The notes below the pieces were generated by a model. That model saw only the letters and a program-made list of their open reading frames with translations, was not told the DNA's origin and did no database searches. Of a stretch of 48,845 bases of DNA, positions 23,305 to 31,759 are shown one piece after another. A program made the position numbers and the translations under genes. The stretch is from JAAZLS01 sp964463285 (lineage in GTDB: Bacteria; Bacillota; Dethiobacteria; DTU022): contig CAYXBB010000010.1 in assembly GCA_964463285.1 (NCBI GenBank), positions 1-48,845 of the forward strand. Direction: 5' to 3'. Each line of letters starts with the position of its first letter. Within the stretch, counting starts at the first letter, position 1.

Positions 23305-24138
23305 GTGAGTGAAAAATATCAAAACTTTGGAATCAAGGGACGGGCTGCCCGGGATATCCGACATGACCTGGCGGCTGTGGATCTGGTGATAGAGCTTTTG
23401 GATGCCCGGACTCCTTTCAGCAGTCAAAACCCCCAGATTGTGCGGCTAACTGCCGGAAAACAAAGGTTAATACTATTACATAAGGCAGACCGAAGTGATC
23501 CTCGGGCAACTACCCGCTGGACAAACTATTTTAGGGATCAGGGATATCCGGCCATGGAATTTAGCATATACTGGCCCCATTCTCGCCGGGCATTGTTCAA
23601 ATATTTGCAGGACCGGCAGGTTAACCTATCTCCCGCCTACGGGCAAAGAAGTTTAAGGGTCATGGTGGCCGGGATTCCCAATGTGGGAAAATCAAGTTTT
23701 ATCAATTATCTGGTAAAGCGACGGGCGGCTCACACCGGAAACCGCCCGGGTATTACCCGCGGCCGGCAGTGGATAAAATTGCTTCCGGGGGTTGAACTTT
23801 TGGATACACCCGGTATCCTTTGCCCCCGGATGTCAAAGCGAGCGCTCTTGCCCCTGTCGGCGATCGGAGCGATTCCTGCTGCCGGTATGGAAGTTACGGA
23901 AACCGCCGGCTGGTTACTCAAACTTTACCGGGAGGCGGGCAAAGAAAAATTTTTGCTGAAACGATACCGGGAACTAAATCCCGGGGACGGATCGGATTTG
24001 CAATTAGAACAGATTGGATTGTCGCAGGGATGCCTAATGCCGGAGGGGAAAATTGATCTCAGGCGGGCGGCAGAGATAGTGATGCGCGATTTCCAAAACG
24101 GGTTTTTAGGAAGGCTGTCCCTGGAATCCCCTCCCTAA
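23305..24138 (+). CDS. rbgA: Ribosome biogenesis GTPase RbgA (YlqF)
   Basis: RbgA is a circularly permuted GTPase for late 50S assembly (277 residues). The permuted order is seen: G4 first, then G1 GIPNVGKSSFIN, the TRGRQW switch and G3 DTPGIL, followed by a C-terminal helical domain. The G4 motif reads LLHKADRSD, with His where NKxD has Asn. The GTG start has GGAGG 17 bases upstream, rather far, so a slightly different start is possible. It is followed by rnhB after 14 bases, as in Bacillus. Confidence 0.92.
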   Translation: MSEKYQNFGIKGRAARDIRHDLAAVDLVIELLDARTPFSSQNPQIVRLTAGKQRLILLHKADRSDPRATTRWTNYFRDQGYPAMEFSIYWPHSRRALFKYLQDRQVNLSPAYGQRSLRVMVAGIPNVGKSSFINYLVKRRAAHTGNRPGITRGRQWIKLLPGVELLDTPGILCPRMSKRALLPLSAIGAIPAAGMEVTETAGWLLKLYREAGKEKFLLKRYRELNPGDGSDLQLEQIGLSQGCLMPEGKIDLRRAAEIVMRDFQNGFLGRLSLESPP

Positions 24139-24152
24139 TTAAGGAGGAATCC

Positions 24153-24947
24153 ATGTTGTTGTTTGGAGAGATGACCCTGGACCAGCTGGCTGCATACTTG
24201 CGAAGGCGGGAAAAGCTGACTTTAAAAGAGGAACAGCAGTTGCTGGCTGACCGCCGTCAGGGAGCCCGGCAGTTGCTGGACAGCTTCCGGCGACGGGCGA
24301 AGAAGCTTCGGGAGGAAAAAAAGCGTTTACATAATATGGCCTGCCTGGAGCGGGCTCTGCAGGCACAGGGATTTGAGGTTGTGGCCGGAGTGGATGAGGC
24401 CGGAAGGGGGCCCCTGGCCGGCCCGGTGGTGGCGGCGGCGGTAATCCTTCCGCGGGAGACATTCCCGGAGGGCTTAAATGATTCCAAGCGCCTGACCTCC
24501 CGGCAGCGGGAGATGCTATTTGAGGATATCTCCCGGATAGCAGTTGGTATAGGGGTAGGGATAGGATCGGTAGAGCTTATCGATCGAATTAATATCTTTG
24601 GAGCTACCATGGAGGCCATGGCGGAGGCCGTATATAATTTGCCTCAACTGCCGTCAGCGGTACTGGTGGACGGTTATCCTATTCGCGGACTTAATCTCTA
24701 TCAGCAGGCGGTAATCGGGGGAGATGCCCGATCGCTCTGTATTGCCGCCGCTTCAGTGGTGGCCAAAGTAACCCGCGACCGGCTGATGGACAGACTGCAC
24801 CAGGCGTATCCACAGTATGGATTTGACCGCCATCGGGGGTACGCCACCAGTGAGCACCGGGAGGCGTTGCAGAAATATGGGTTCTCCCCCGTCCACCGCC
24901 GTTCATTCCGGCTGCGGCTGCCTGCGGACCTGGTAATTAACCGGTAA
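24153..24947 (+). CDS. rnhB: Ribonuclease HII
   Basis: RNase HII removes misincorporated ribonucleotides and RNA primers. The 264-residue protein has a basic helical N-terminal extension (about 1-65) as in Bacillus RnhB, then GVDEAGRGPLAGPVV with the first catalytic Asp-Glu, the NDSKRL block, VDGYPI with a catalytic Asp and the AAASVVAKVTRD motif. The ATG has AAGGAGG 6 bases upstream. It overlaps yraN by one base. Confidence 0.96.
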   Translation: MLLFGEMTLDQLAAYLRRREKLTLKEEQQLLADRRQGARQLLDSFRRRAKKLREEKKRLHNMACLERALQAQGFEVVAGVDEAGRGPLAGPVVAAAVILPRETFPEGLNDSKRLTSRQREMLFEDISRIAVGIGVGIGSVELIDRINIFGATMEAMAEAVYNLPQLPSAVLVDGYPIRGLNLYQQAVIGGDARSLCIAAASVVAKVTRDRLMDRLHQAYPQYGFDRHRGYATSEHREALQKYGFSPVHRRSFRLRLPADLVINR

Positions 24948-25312
24948 TGCCCGGATCGCGCCGGCAGACCGGGTTTGCGGGAGAAGAGATAGCCAGACAT
25001 TTTTTAATTCAATCGGGATACCGGTTCCTGCAGTTTAATTATCGCTGTCGTTTGGGGGAAATTGACATTGTAGCTCGAAAAAATTCACTGCTGGTGTTTG
25101 TAGAGGTACGAACTCGCACTGGAACCCGATTTGGAACAGCGGTAGAATCTATCACCGCTGCCAAGAAAAAGAGACTCAGTCGGCTGGCTCGCTATTATAT
25201 GGCCAAAGAGCTGAGACGGGAAGTACCCTGCCGTATTGATTTGGTGGCTATCGACCTGGATGGCCCTAATAGCGAACCCCGGATCAACCATATAAAGGGA
25301 ATAATTACCTAA
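24947..25312 (+). CDS. yraN: YraN family (UPF0102) nuclease-fold protein
   Basis: This 121-residue protein has the restriction-endonuclease-like UPF0102 core: CRLGEIDIVARKNSLLVFVEVRTRTG, with E-I-D and E-V-R acting as a PD-(D/E)XK-like site. The family usually follows rnhB and its cellular substrate is not settled. The start ATG overlaps the rnhB stop (TAATG), so translation is coupled. It ends the long core cluster. Confidence 0.9.
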   Translation: MPGSRRQTGFAGEEIARHFLIQSGYRFLQFNYRCRLGEIDIVARKNSLLVFVEVRTRTGTRFGTAVESITAAKKKRLSRLARYYMAKELRREVPCRIDLVAIDLDGPNSEPRINHIKGIIT

Positions 25313-25452
25313 TCTTAATCCTATTTCTTAAAGCAATAATAACCAGAATCCCCGGTTGTTACCAGTCCCCCCAAATAGTCCATATCTGCCTGCTACTTCA
25401 CATAATACCACTGTCAATTAACAACCCAGCATATTGTACAAGGAGAGTCTGT

Positions 25453-25481
25453 TTGTAAGGCCTCATGTTTGGGCTTAAAAT
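25453..25481 (+). promoter_or_regulatory. Probable sigma-A promoter of the riboswitch-hydrolase unit
   Basis: TTGTAA (25453-25458), 17 bases, then TAAAAT (25476-25481). The predicted start near 25488 falls a few bases before the riboswitch closing stem. Confidence 0.55.
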
Positions 25482-25494
25482 AAGGGTTAACATA

Positions 25495-25600
25495 ACGCCG
25501 AAACCATTATGGTACGGGGGAACCGCAATAAAGGGGGTGAATCGCTTAAGCTGCGGGGGATAACTCCTGTCCCCAACCCGACAGCTAACCCCGGAGGCGT
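25495..25600 (+). ncRNA. Cyclic di-AMP riboswitch (ydaO/yuaA type)
   Basis: The conserved ydaO-type core is visible: ACGGGGGAACCGC, GGGGGTGAATCGC, then CCCGACAGCTAACCCCG, closed by a stem ACGCC (25495-25499) with GGCGT (25596-25600). This class turns down cell-wall hydrolase and osmolyte/potassium genes when c-di-AMP is high. AAAGGAGG of the downstream gene starts right after the closing stem and no terminator hairpin lies between, so control may act on translation start. An open frame reading through it from 25509 is not a real N-terminus. Confidence 0.93.
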
Positions 25601-25619
25601 AAAGGAGGCAGCTTACATA

Positions 25620-26417
25620 TTGAGTAGTGTGTTTAACGGTTTAAAATTGGTGCTGTTGTTCTCACTGGTGGTACTGTTGACAGGAGCCGGGTTGGCGGAA
25701 GCTTCGTTCTCACATGCCGTGGTAAGTGGTGAAAGCCTGTGGAAAATATCACAGGGTTACGGGATTCCGGTGGAGGCCATCGTTAATGCCAACGGCCTTT
25801 CCAACCCCAACCTGATCTATCCAGGACAGGTGTTAACTATCCCTGACGGTGGGAACTCATCCGCCACTAAATATACAGTAGCAGCGGGGGATACTCTTTA
25901 CAAGATCGCCCTGCGGTTTGGGACCACTGCCAATGAAATTGCCAGAATTAACGGGATGTCCAATCCAAATCTGATTTATCCGGGCCAGGTACTTTCGATA
26001 ATTGCCGGCAGCGGTTACGATCCCGCTCTTTCCCGGGGAGGAAGGGTTTCCGGTTCGGATCTGGATCTTTTTGCCAGGCTGGTCAGCTCGGAATCGGCGG
26101 GGGAATCTTATCTGGGTCAGGTGGCGGTGGCGGCCACTATTTTGAACCGGGTTAATAGCTCCCGTTTCCCTAACACTCTCCAGGGGGTAATTTACCAGGT
26201 GTGTGACGGCTACTACCAGTACTCACCGGTACAGGATGGGCGGATCGGTCTTCCGGCCTGTCAGTCGGCATACCAGGCAGCCCGGGATGCTCTGGATGGC
26301 TGGGATCCATCTTATGGAGCCACCGGTTTTTACAATCCGGCCAAAACCACCAATCAGTGGGTGCGCAGCCAGCCGGTTACCACGGTGATTGGCAATCACG
26401 TTTTCTTTAAATACTAG
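25620..26417 (+). CDS. LysM and SleB-type cell wall hydrolase
   Basis: This is an exported peptidoglycan-binding hydrolase of about 265 residues. It has a signal peptide (hydrophobic run LVLLFSLVVLLTGAGLAEA), two LysM domains (SHAVVSGESLWKIS...TIP and KYTVAAGDTLYKIA...), then a SleB/CwlJ-type domain starting LFARLVSSESAGE with the catalytic Glu, ending in NHVFFKY. It probably cleaves cortex or vegetative peptidoglycan. The start TTG at 25620 (GGAGG 11 bases before) is chosen because upstream codons lie in the c-di-AMP riboswitch; GTG at 25629 is an alternative. Control by c-di-AMP is a well-known pairing for such hydrolases. Confidence 0.88.
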   Translation: MSSVFNGLKLVLLFSLVVLLTGAGLAEASFSHAVVSGESLWKISQGYGIPVEAIVNANGLSNPNLIYPGQVLTIPDGGNSSATKYTVAAGDTLYKIALRFGTTANEIARINGMSNPNLIYPGQVLSIIAGSGYDPALSRGGRVSGSDLDLFARLVSSESAGESYLGQVAVAATILNRVNSSRFPNTLQGVIYQVCDGYYQYSPVQDGRIGLPACQSAYQAARDALDGWDPSYGATGFYNPAKTTNQWVRSQPVTTVIGNHVFFKY

Positions 26418-26464
26418 CCAAATAGAAATTGAATCAAACAAAAATTTAATATGTCGAATATAGG

Positions 26465-26491
26465 CCAGGCCTCCTTAACGGGAGGCCTTGG
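26465..26491 (+). terminator. Hairpin terminator after the cell wall hydrolase
   Basis: AGGCCTCC and GGAGGCCT form an exact 8-bp stem around 6 bases, extended by CC/GG with one bulge and followed by a modest T-rich run. It separates this unit from apgM. Confidence 0.7.
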
Positions 26492-26540
26492 TTGTGCTCA
26501 AGTTAGCAAGCTGTTTCCTGATGTCCGAGTTTTAACCTCC

Positions 26541-26570
26541 TTGCCAATTCCCCACATTTAATGCTACATT
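26541..26570 (+). promoter_or_regulatory. Probable sigma-A promoter of apgM
   Basis: TTGCCA (26541-26546), 18 bases, then TACATT (26565-26570) preceded by TGC, an extended -10. It gives a leader of about 115 bases before apgM. Confidence 0.45.
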
Positions 26571-26690
26571 AAAGCTAAAGTCCATGTTCCGGTCATGCTG
26601 AAGGTGATTTATTCGGTACACCGTATTGCGTACCGGGGAAAAAACTGTGGGAAAACAGATTTCAATTACGATCTGAACGGGGGAAACCAA

Positions 26691-27911
26691 ATGAAATATG
26701 TAATTATTTTAGGAGACGGGATGGCTGATTATCCCGTAGAGGAATTAAATCACCGGACTCCCCTGCAATGTGCTGATCTGCCTGTAATAAATTATTTGGC
26801 GAAGCACGGCCTGGTTGGGCTGGCAAAAACTATTCCAGAAGGAATGCCCCCGGGAAGCGATACCGCCAACCTGTCAGTGCTGGGTTATAACCCACGGGAA
26901 TTTTATAAAGGGCGCTCTCCATTTGAAGCGGCCAGCATGGGGATAGAAATGAAGGAGAGCGATATTTCATTCAGGTGTAATTTAATTACCTTATCCGACA
27001 ACGAGCCCTATGAAAAAAAACACCTGCTGGACTACTGTGCCGGGGATATATCTTCGGAAGAATCGGCAGAGCTGATCCGGGTGTTAAATAAATATTTAAG
27101 TACCGGCAACCTAAAATTTTATCCCGGGGTAGGTTATCGCCACCTGATGATCTGGGAGGGTGGTCCCAACCGCTGGAAACTAACCCCGCCCCACGATATC
27201 ATTGGAAAACCGATTTCCTCTTATCTGCCGGTAGGAGAGGGAAGCCGGATAATTATCAGTTTGATGGAAAAAAGTTTTCCGCTGCTGGCCAGACAACAAA
27301 TAAATCAGGAAAGGGTTAAAAAGGGCATAAACCCCGCCAACTCCATCTGGCTCTGGGGGGAGGGAACTAAGCCAAGCCTACCGGCATTTTTTGATAGATA
27401 CGGTTTACTGGGGGCGGCAATTTCAGCGATAGATTTGATCAAGGGGATTGCCCGCTGTGCCGGGATGGAGATAATTGAAGTTGAGGGGGCTACCGGGAAT
27501 ATCCATACCAATTTTACAGGCAAGGCGGAGGCGGCGCTGGCAGCCCTTGACAAAGGACTGGATTTTGTGTTTATACATATCGAGGCTCCCGATGAGTGCG
27601 GCCACCAGGGCAGGGTAAACCTGAAAATAAAATCCATAGAACTCATTGAAAAACAGGTAGTGAGAGAGGTTAAAGAGGGGCTCGACCGCAGAGGTGAGGA
27701 TTATAGTTTGTTAATTTTACCGGATCACGCTACCCCGTTATCGCTGAGAACCCATACCTCAGACCCGGTGCCATTCCTGATCTACCGAAATTCCGCCCCC
27801 CAAACCATACACCCGGAGCAAACATTTTCCGAGGAGGGAGCCGCCCGCTCCGGCATCCTGGTTGAAGATGGGCACCGGCTGATGGATCTGTTTCTGGCCG
27901 GATCGGGTTGA
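26691..27911 (+). CDS. apgM: Cofactor-independent phosphoglycerate mutase, archaeal type
   Basis: This 406-residue protein of the alkaline phosphatase superfamily interconverts 3- and 2-phosphoglycerate. It begins MKYVIILGDGMADYP, has the Ser-Asp pair in PGSDTANLSVLGY (56-57) and the C-terminal metal-binding LPDHATP, typical of ApgM rather than the GpmI or GpmA mutases. The ATG at 26691 is chosen over an upstream ATG at 26595 because GGGGGA lies just before it and homologues start here. The related phosphonopyruvate hydrolase/homoserine kinase-like branch is less likely. The next gene starts 130 bases on, after a structured stretch. Confidence 0.9.
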   Translation: MKYVIILGDGMADYPVEELNHRTPLQCADLPVINYLAKHGLVGLAKTIPEGMPPGSDTANLSVLGYNPREFYKGRSPFEAASMGIEMKESDISFRCNLITLSDNEPYEKKHLLDYCAGDISSEESAELIRVLNKYLSTGNLKFYPGVGYRHLMIWEGGPNRWKLTPPHDIIGKPISSYLPVGEGSRIIISLMEKSFPLLARQQINQERVKKGINPANSIWLWGEGTKPSLPAFFDRYGLLGAAISAIDLIKGIARCAGMEIIEVEGATGNIHTNFTGKAEAALAALDKGLDFVFIHIEAPDECGHQGRVNLKIKSIELIEKQVVREVKEGLDRRGEDYSLLILPDHATPLSLRTHTSDPVPFLIYRNSAPQTIHPEQTFSEEGAARSGILVEDGHRLMDLFLAGSG

Positions 27912-27926
27912 CCGCCCTGACCATAG

Positions 27927-28015
27927 TGCCGGGGTGTCGGAGGGAGGGGATAGTGTATCCCTGTAACCGTGAGGGGAAGAACCGATCGACGGTTAATAAT
28001 ATACAGAAGCCGGCA
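27927..28015 (+). ncRNA. Structured leader upstream of the MOT1-type transporter (three-way junction candidate)
   Basis: Three exact 6-bp helices nest within 89 bases: closing stem TGCCGG (27927) with CCGGCA (28010-28015); hairpin GGGATA-GTG-TATCCC (27947-27961); and TAACCG (27964) with CGGTTA (27990-27995) around a purine-rich 20-base loop. The AAGGAG ribosome binding site begins 8 bases after the closing stem. The shape resembles a three-way-junction riboswitch, but I do not recognise a known class. Confidence 0.4.
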
Positions 28016-28041
28016 TTGATCACAAGGAGTTGACATGTGCA

Positions 28042-29223
28042 GTGAAAAAAATTGAGAATAATAAAATTAAATCGGCCCAAGGCAGGGTGAATTTTTTAGG
28101 GGAGCTTTCGGGATCAATTGGTGATCTGGGCACCTTTCTTCCCTATGTATTGGGAGCGATTACCGTGGCCGGTTTTAACCCGGCCAGTATTTTTACCGGG
28201 TTCGGGTTGTTCTATATGTTTTGTGGATGGTTTTACGGTATACCCATGGCGGTACAGCCCATGAAAGTTGCTTCGGCGGCGGTGCTGGTTCATAATCTTA
28301 CTCCAGGTGAGATAGCCGCGGCGGGCTTGATTATCGGATTGGCTTTATTGGCGTTGGGTTTGACCGGCCTCATTGATTATCTAGCCCGGGTTACACCTTC
28401 GGGGGTGGTGGGCGGCATTCAGGCCGGATTAGGATTGTCGCTGGCCATGTTGGGTGTGAAGATGATCGTTAAGGATCCCTTCCTGGGCTGGACCGTGCTG
28501 ATAATAATGTTGCCATTACTTAAAAGCAGGCGTTTTCCGGCGGCGATTGTAGGGGTGCTGGCCGGTATAATTTTAAATTTTTTGATTCATCCGGATCTTG
28601 TGGTACCGTCAATTTCCCTGGGTGTGCATCTGCCCGGTTTAACCCTGCCGGCCGCGGCGGATTTTAATCGCGGGTTTTTTCTGGCAGTTTTACCCCAATT
28701 GCCCCTGACTCTGGCCAACGCAGTGCTGGTTACTACCGCCATCTCCCATGAACTTTTTGGCAGCCGGGCCTCCCGGGTTACGGACCGGAATCTATGTTTG
28801 ACCATGGGATCGGCCAACCTGCTGGCCTCTTTCTTTGGGGGGTATATGATGTGTCACGGCAGCGGCGGGGTGGCGGCTCATTACCGGTTCGGCGGAAGAA
28901 CGAAGAGAACTGCTTATATTATCGGACTGGTGCTATTGATATTCGGGATTTTCCTGGGAAGCGATAGTGCAAAGGTGTTCGCGCTGATTCCCGAAGCCGC
29001 CCTGGGCTGTCTTCTTTTCTATAGTGGAGTAGACTTGGCCTCTGCGGTAAAGATCAGGCAGAAAGAAAAACAGGTAGATGAAGATCCCGCTTCCGGGCAA
29101 CGTATTGAATTATTCCTTATATTTTTTGTAGCCGCCCTGTCGATAGCTACAAACCCGGCGGTGGCCTTTATTGTCGGTTTTGTTCTGGCCAAAGGAATTG
29201 AAAAGAAGTGGTTTAAAATTTAG
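28042..29223 (+). CDS. MOT1-type molybdate/sulfate transporter
   Basis: This roughly 393-residue membrane protein has about 10-12 hydrophobic segments and the two MOT1-family motifs, GELSGSIGDLGTFLPY at the start and GIPMAVQPMKVASA, related to sulfate permeases but without a STAS domain. MOT1 proteins import molybdate; some homologues may take sulfate. GTG at 28042 with AAGGAG 12 bases upstream is preferred to TTG at 28030, which directly abuts that site. It follows apgM and a structured leader that may control it. Confidence 0.82.
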   Translation: MKKIENNKIKSAQGRVNFLGELSGSIGDLGTFLPYVLGAITVAGFNPASIFTGFGLFYMFCGWFYGIPMAVQPMKVASAAVLVHNLTPGEIAAAGLIIGLALLALGLTGLIDYLARVTPSGVVGGIQAGLGLSLAMLGVKMIVKDPFLGWTVLIIMLPLLKSRRFPAAIVGVLAGIILNFLIHPDLVVPSISLGVHLPGLTLPAAADFNRGFFLAVLPQLPLTLANAVLVTTAISHELFGSRASRVTDRNLCLTMGSANLLASFFGGYMMCHGSGGVAAHYRFGGRTKRTAYIIGLVLLIFGIFLGSDSAKVFALIPEAALGCLLFYSGVDLASAVKIRQKEKQVDEDPASGQRIELFLIFFVAALSIATNPAVAFIVGFVLAKGIEKKWFKI

Positions 29224-29275
29224 TTAGCCTATGCAGACCCAAAAATAATCGGAACTTGCGATAAATTTTTGGGGA

Positions 29276-30817
29276 TTACATTTCCCCCTGCCGATCCAGA
29301 CTGCGGTACTGGATGGCCTCGGCGATATGTTTGAGTTCGATGGTTTCTGTTCCTTCCAGGTCGGCGATGGTGCGGGCAACCTTCAGCACTCGATCGTGGG
29401 CGCGCATGGAGAGCCCCAGCCTCTGGTAGGAACGTCGAAGAAGCACCCTGGCCTCGGGGCTTAAGGGGCAAAAGGCGGCGGCCTGGCGGGAGGACATCTG
29501 AGAGTTAGTCAGTATTTTTAATTTATTGAGCCGCTCCCTTTGACGCCGACGGGCCTGCTCTACCCGGCGGCAGATGGCCGCGGAACCCTCCGTAGTCCGG
29601 TTTTCCTCCAGTTGCTCGTATTTAACCCGCGGCACCTCGATCTGAATGTCGATCCGGTCCAGAAGGGGACCGGAGAGACGGGAGCGGTAGCGCCGGATCA
29701 TCCGGGGAGTACAGCGGCATTCCAGCGTCGGATCCCCGTAATTACCGCAGGGGCAGGGATTCATCGAACCAACCAGCATGAAATCACAGGGATAGGTTAG
29801 CGTTGCGGAGACCCGGGTAACAGTGACCAACCGGTCTTCCAGCGGTTGGCGCAGCGCTTCCAGCACCTCCCGGCTGTACTCCGGCAACTCATCCAAAAAT
29901 AGCACTCCCCGATGGGCCAGGCTTACCTCTCCCGGGCGGGGGATCCTGCCGCCTCCAATGATCCCGGCAGTGGAAGCGCTATGATGAGGAGTGCGGAAAG
30001 GGCGCCGGGTCAGCAGTGGTTGCCGGGGCGAAAGATTCCCGGCCACGCTGTGAATCCGGGTAATTTCCAGCATTTCCTCCAGTTCAGGGGCGGGCAGTAT
30101 GGCCGGCAACCGGCGGGCCAGCATGGTTTTGCCGCTGCCCGGGGGGCCGTAAAGCAAAACATTGTGAGCGCCGGCGGCAGCCACTTCCAAAGCTCGTTTA
30201 GCCGCCTCCTGTCCCTTTACATCACTAAAATCAAGATCAGCCGGAGAGCAGGTCAGCAGCTGTTCCAACTGCGGTTTTACGGTCGGCAGCTCTATTTGCC
30301 TGCTCAGATAGCCGGCAAGTTGTTTTAAACTGCGTACCCCTTTAACGATCGCAGTAGAGATCAAAGCGGCCTCGGTGCTGTTGATTTCGGGCAGGCAGAT
30401 AGCATGGTTTTTTAAACGGCGGATGTTGGAGAGAGAATCGGCGATGGCCAGGGTTCCAGGAATAGGCCTTAGGGTTCCCTCCAGAGAGAGCTCCCCTACA
30501 AATATTGATCTGTTAAGCAGTTCATTTGCCGGAATTTGCCCTGAAGCAGCCAGTATCCCGACCGCAATGGCCAGATCGAAACCCGTGCCCTCTTTTTTTA
30601 TATCTGCCGGGGCGAGGTTTACGGTAATCCGCCGCAGGGGAAATTCAAATCCGCTGTTTTTGATCGCCGAACGGACTCTTTCCCTGGCCTCCCTGACCGA
30701 AGGATCGGGCAGGCCGATCAGATCAAATGCAGGAAGTCCACCGGATAGATCAACTTCTACCTCCAGCGGGATGCCGTCAACGCCCAGGAGAGCACAGGAA
30801 TAAACCTTTGCCAGCAT
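29276..30817 (-). CDS. comM: ComM/YifB family Mg-chelatase-like AAA+ ATPase
   Basis: This 513-residue protein has an N-terminal Lon-protease-like domain (VEVDLSGGLPAFDLIGLPD), the AAA+ Mg-chelatase core with Walker A GPPGSGKTML and Walker B GVLFLDELPE, SMNPCPCG with zinc-like Cys, and a C-terminal Mg_chelatase_C (SMRAHDRVLKVARTIADLEG). In competent bacteria ComM is a branch-migration helicase in transformation; YifB in clostridia has no proven role. The ATG at 30817 is chosen over TTG at 30829 because TGGAG sits 6 bases before it. It is on the opposite strand to its neighbours. Confidence 0.93.
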   Translation of the reverse strand: MLAKVYSCALLGVDGIPLEVEVDLSGGLPAFDLIGLPDPSVREARERVRSAIKNSGFEFPLRRITVNLAPADIKKEGTGFDLAIAVGILAASGQIPANELLNRSIFVGELSLEGTLRPIPGTLAIADSLSNIRRLKNHAICLPEINSTEAALISTAIVKGVRSLKQLAGYLSRQIELPTVKPQLEQLLTCSPADLDFSDVKGQEAAKRALEVAAAGAHNVLLYGPPGSGKTMLARRLPAILPAPELEEMLEITRIHSVAGNLSPRQPLLTRRPFRTPHHSASTAGIIGGGRIPRPGEVSLAHRGVLFLDELPEYSREVLEALRQPLEDRLVTVTRVSATLTYPCDFMLVGSMNPCPCGNYGDPTLECRCTPRMIRRYRSRLSGPLLDRIDIQIEVPRVKYEQLEENRTTEGSAAICRRVEQARRRQRERLNKLKILTNSQMSSRQAAAFCPLSPEARVLLRRSYQRLGLSMRAHDRVLKVARTIADLEGTETIELKHIAEAIQYRSLDRQGEM

Positions 30818-30962
30818 GGTTTTCTCCAAAAATCCAGCATTTACCTGTTATATTTCTCCGGTGATGAATAATTACCTGCCGGCGGTAAAATATTTGTTTC
30901 TGTATGTCAAGTTTTGCGGATTTTTTCCTGCCGGTGATAGTTCGGCATATCCGTACTTCTTT

Positions 30963-31595
30963 TTATTTAACTGCTGCCCTTCCCCATTGTAGCAACCGTC
31001 CGGTGAGCGCCTCTCCGACCGCAGCCAGATCTCCGGTGGACAGGTATTCATTGGCGGTCTGATCGAACAAAAGGTCGGCCCTGGCGGGAGTTCCCTGATC
31101 GCCCTTATCCATTCTTAGACAAAGGGGCAGTTTCGGAAGGGCCATTATCAGGTAGGAGCCGGGTTTTTTTCCCGGTCGGGCGTGTAACCGGCTTTGCAGA
31201 AGTTGGGCCAATAATTTTTCCCTCCTCCCGAAAAAGTTTACCAGTGGATCCAGGGCTCTTTTTTTTAAAGCGGAAAAATAGATGTTGCCCTCTGGAAGAT
31301 GATTAAATGCAATCCATTTACCGGCCGGGGGTTCCCCGCTAGATTTTGTAAGGTAGTGCAGCAAAATCAGGGAAACACCCTCGGAGGATTGCTGGCGGCT
31401 GGTATAAAGGAGCACCTCTCCGGCAGGCCAGGGGATCTGGTAAGCTCTACCCAGGAAAGGAAGGGTAAATTCCCGCCAGGATAAAGGCGGGTATAAGGAC
31501 AGGGCGGCACCGCTTGTGCGGGCCATGTCCAGGGTATTCCTTTGGGCCAGTTCATGGCGAGCCTCTTCCAGAGCAGCACGATAGCCGTTGCTCAT
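30963..31595 (-). CDS. DUF3786 domain protein
   Basis: This 210-residue protein has the DUF3786 pattern of anaerobes: a central LLHYLTKSSGEPPAGKWIAFNHLPEG, a FFGRREKLL helix, the LPLCLRMDKGDQGTPARADLLFD block with spaced acidic and Cys residues, and a closing YLSTGDLAAVGEALTGRLL. The family is often found near Fe-S or metallocofactor genes; its function is unknown and I do not assign one. The ATG has AAGGAGGTA about 9 bases upstream. It is divergent from the helicase gene and lies 146 bases upstream of comM on the same strand. Confidence 0.78.
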   Translation of the reverse strand: MSNGYRAALEEARHELAQRNTLDMARTSGAALSLYPPLSWREFTLPFLGRAYQIPWPAGEVLLYTSRQQSSEGVSLILLHYLTKSSGEPPAGKWIAFNHLPEGNIYFSALKKRALDPLVNFFGRREKLLAQLLQSRLHARPGKKPGSYLIMALPKLPLCLRMDKGDQGTPARADLLFDQTANEYLSTGDLAAVGEALTGRLLQWGRAAVK

Positions 31596-31759
31596 AGTTA
31601 AGTACCTCCTTATATGTATTTAATCATATTTATACTACTTATGGAACAATTGACTGTTTTTCGGTGGATACAGGGAAAAAGGAAATGATAGCATTAATCG
31701 AGAATGGTTGTGAATAACAGATAATGAAAAATAACCTGTGTATGGGAGGATGATAACTG

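Noticed and set aside
25509..25619. N-terminal extension of the LysM/SleB-type hydrolase starting at ATG 25509
   Set aside because: These codons are the c-di-AMP riboswitch core; a signal peptide and ribosome binding site support a start at 25620.
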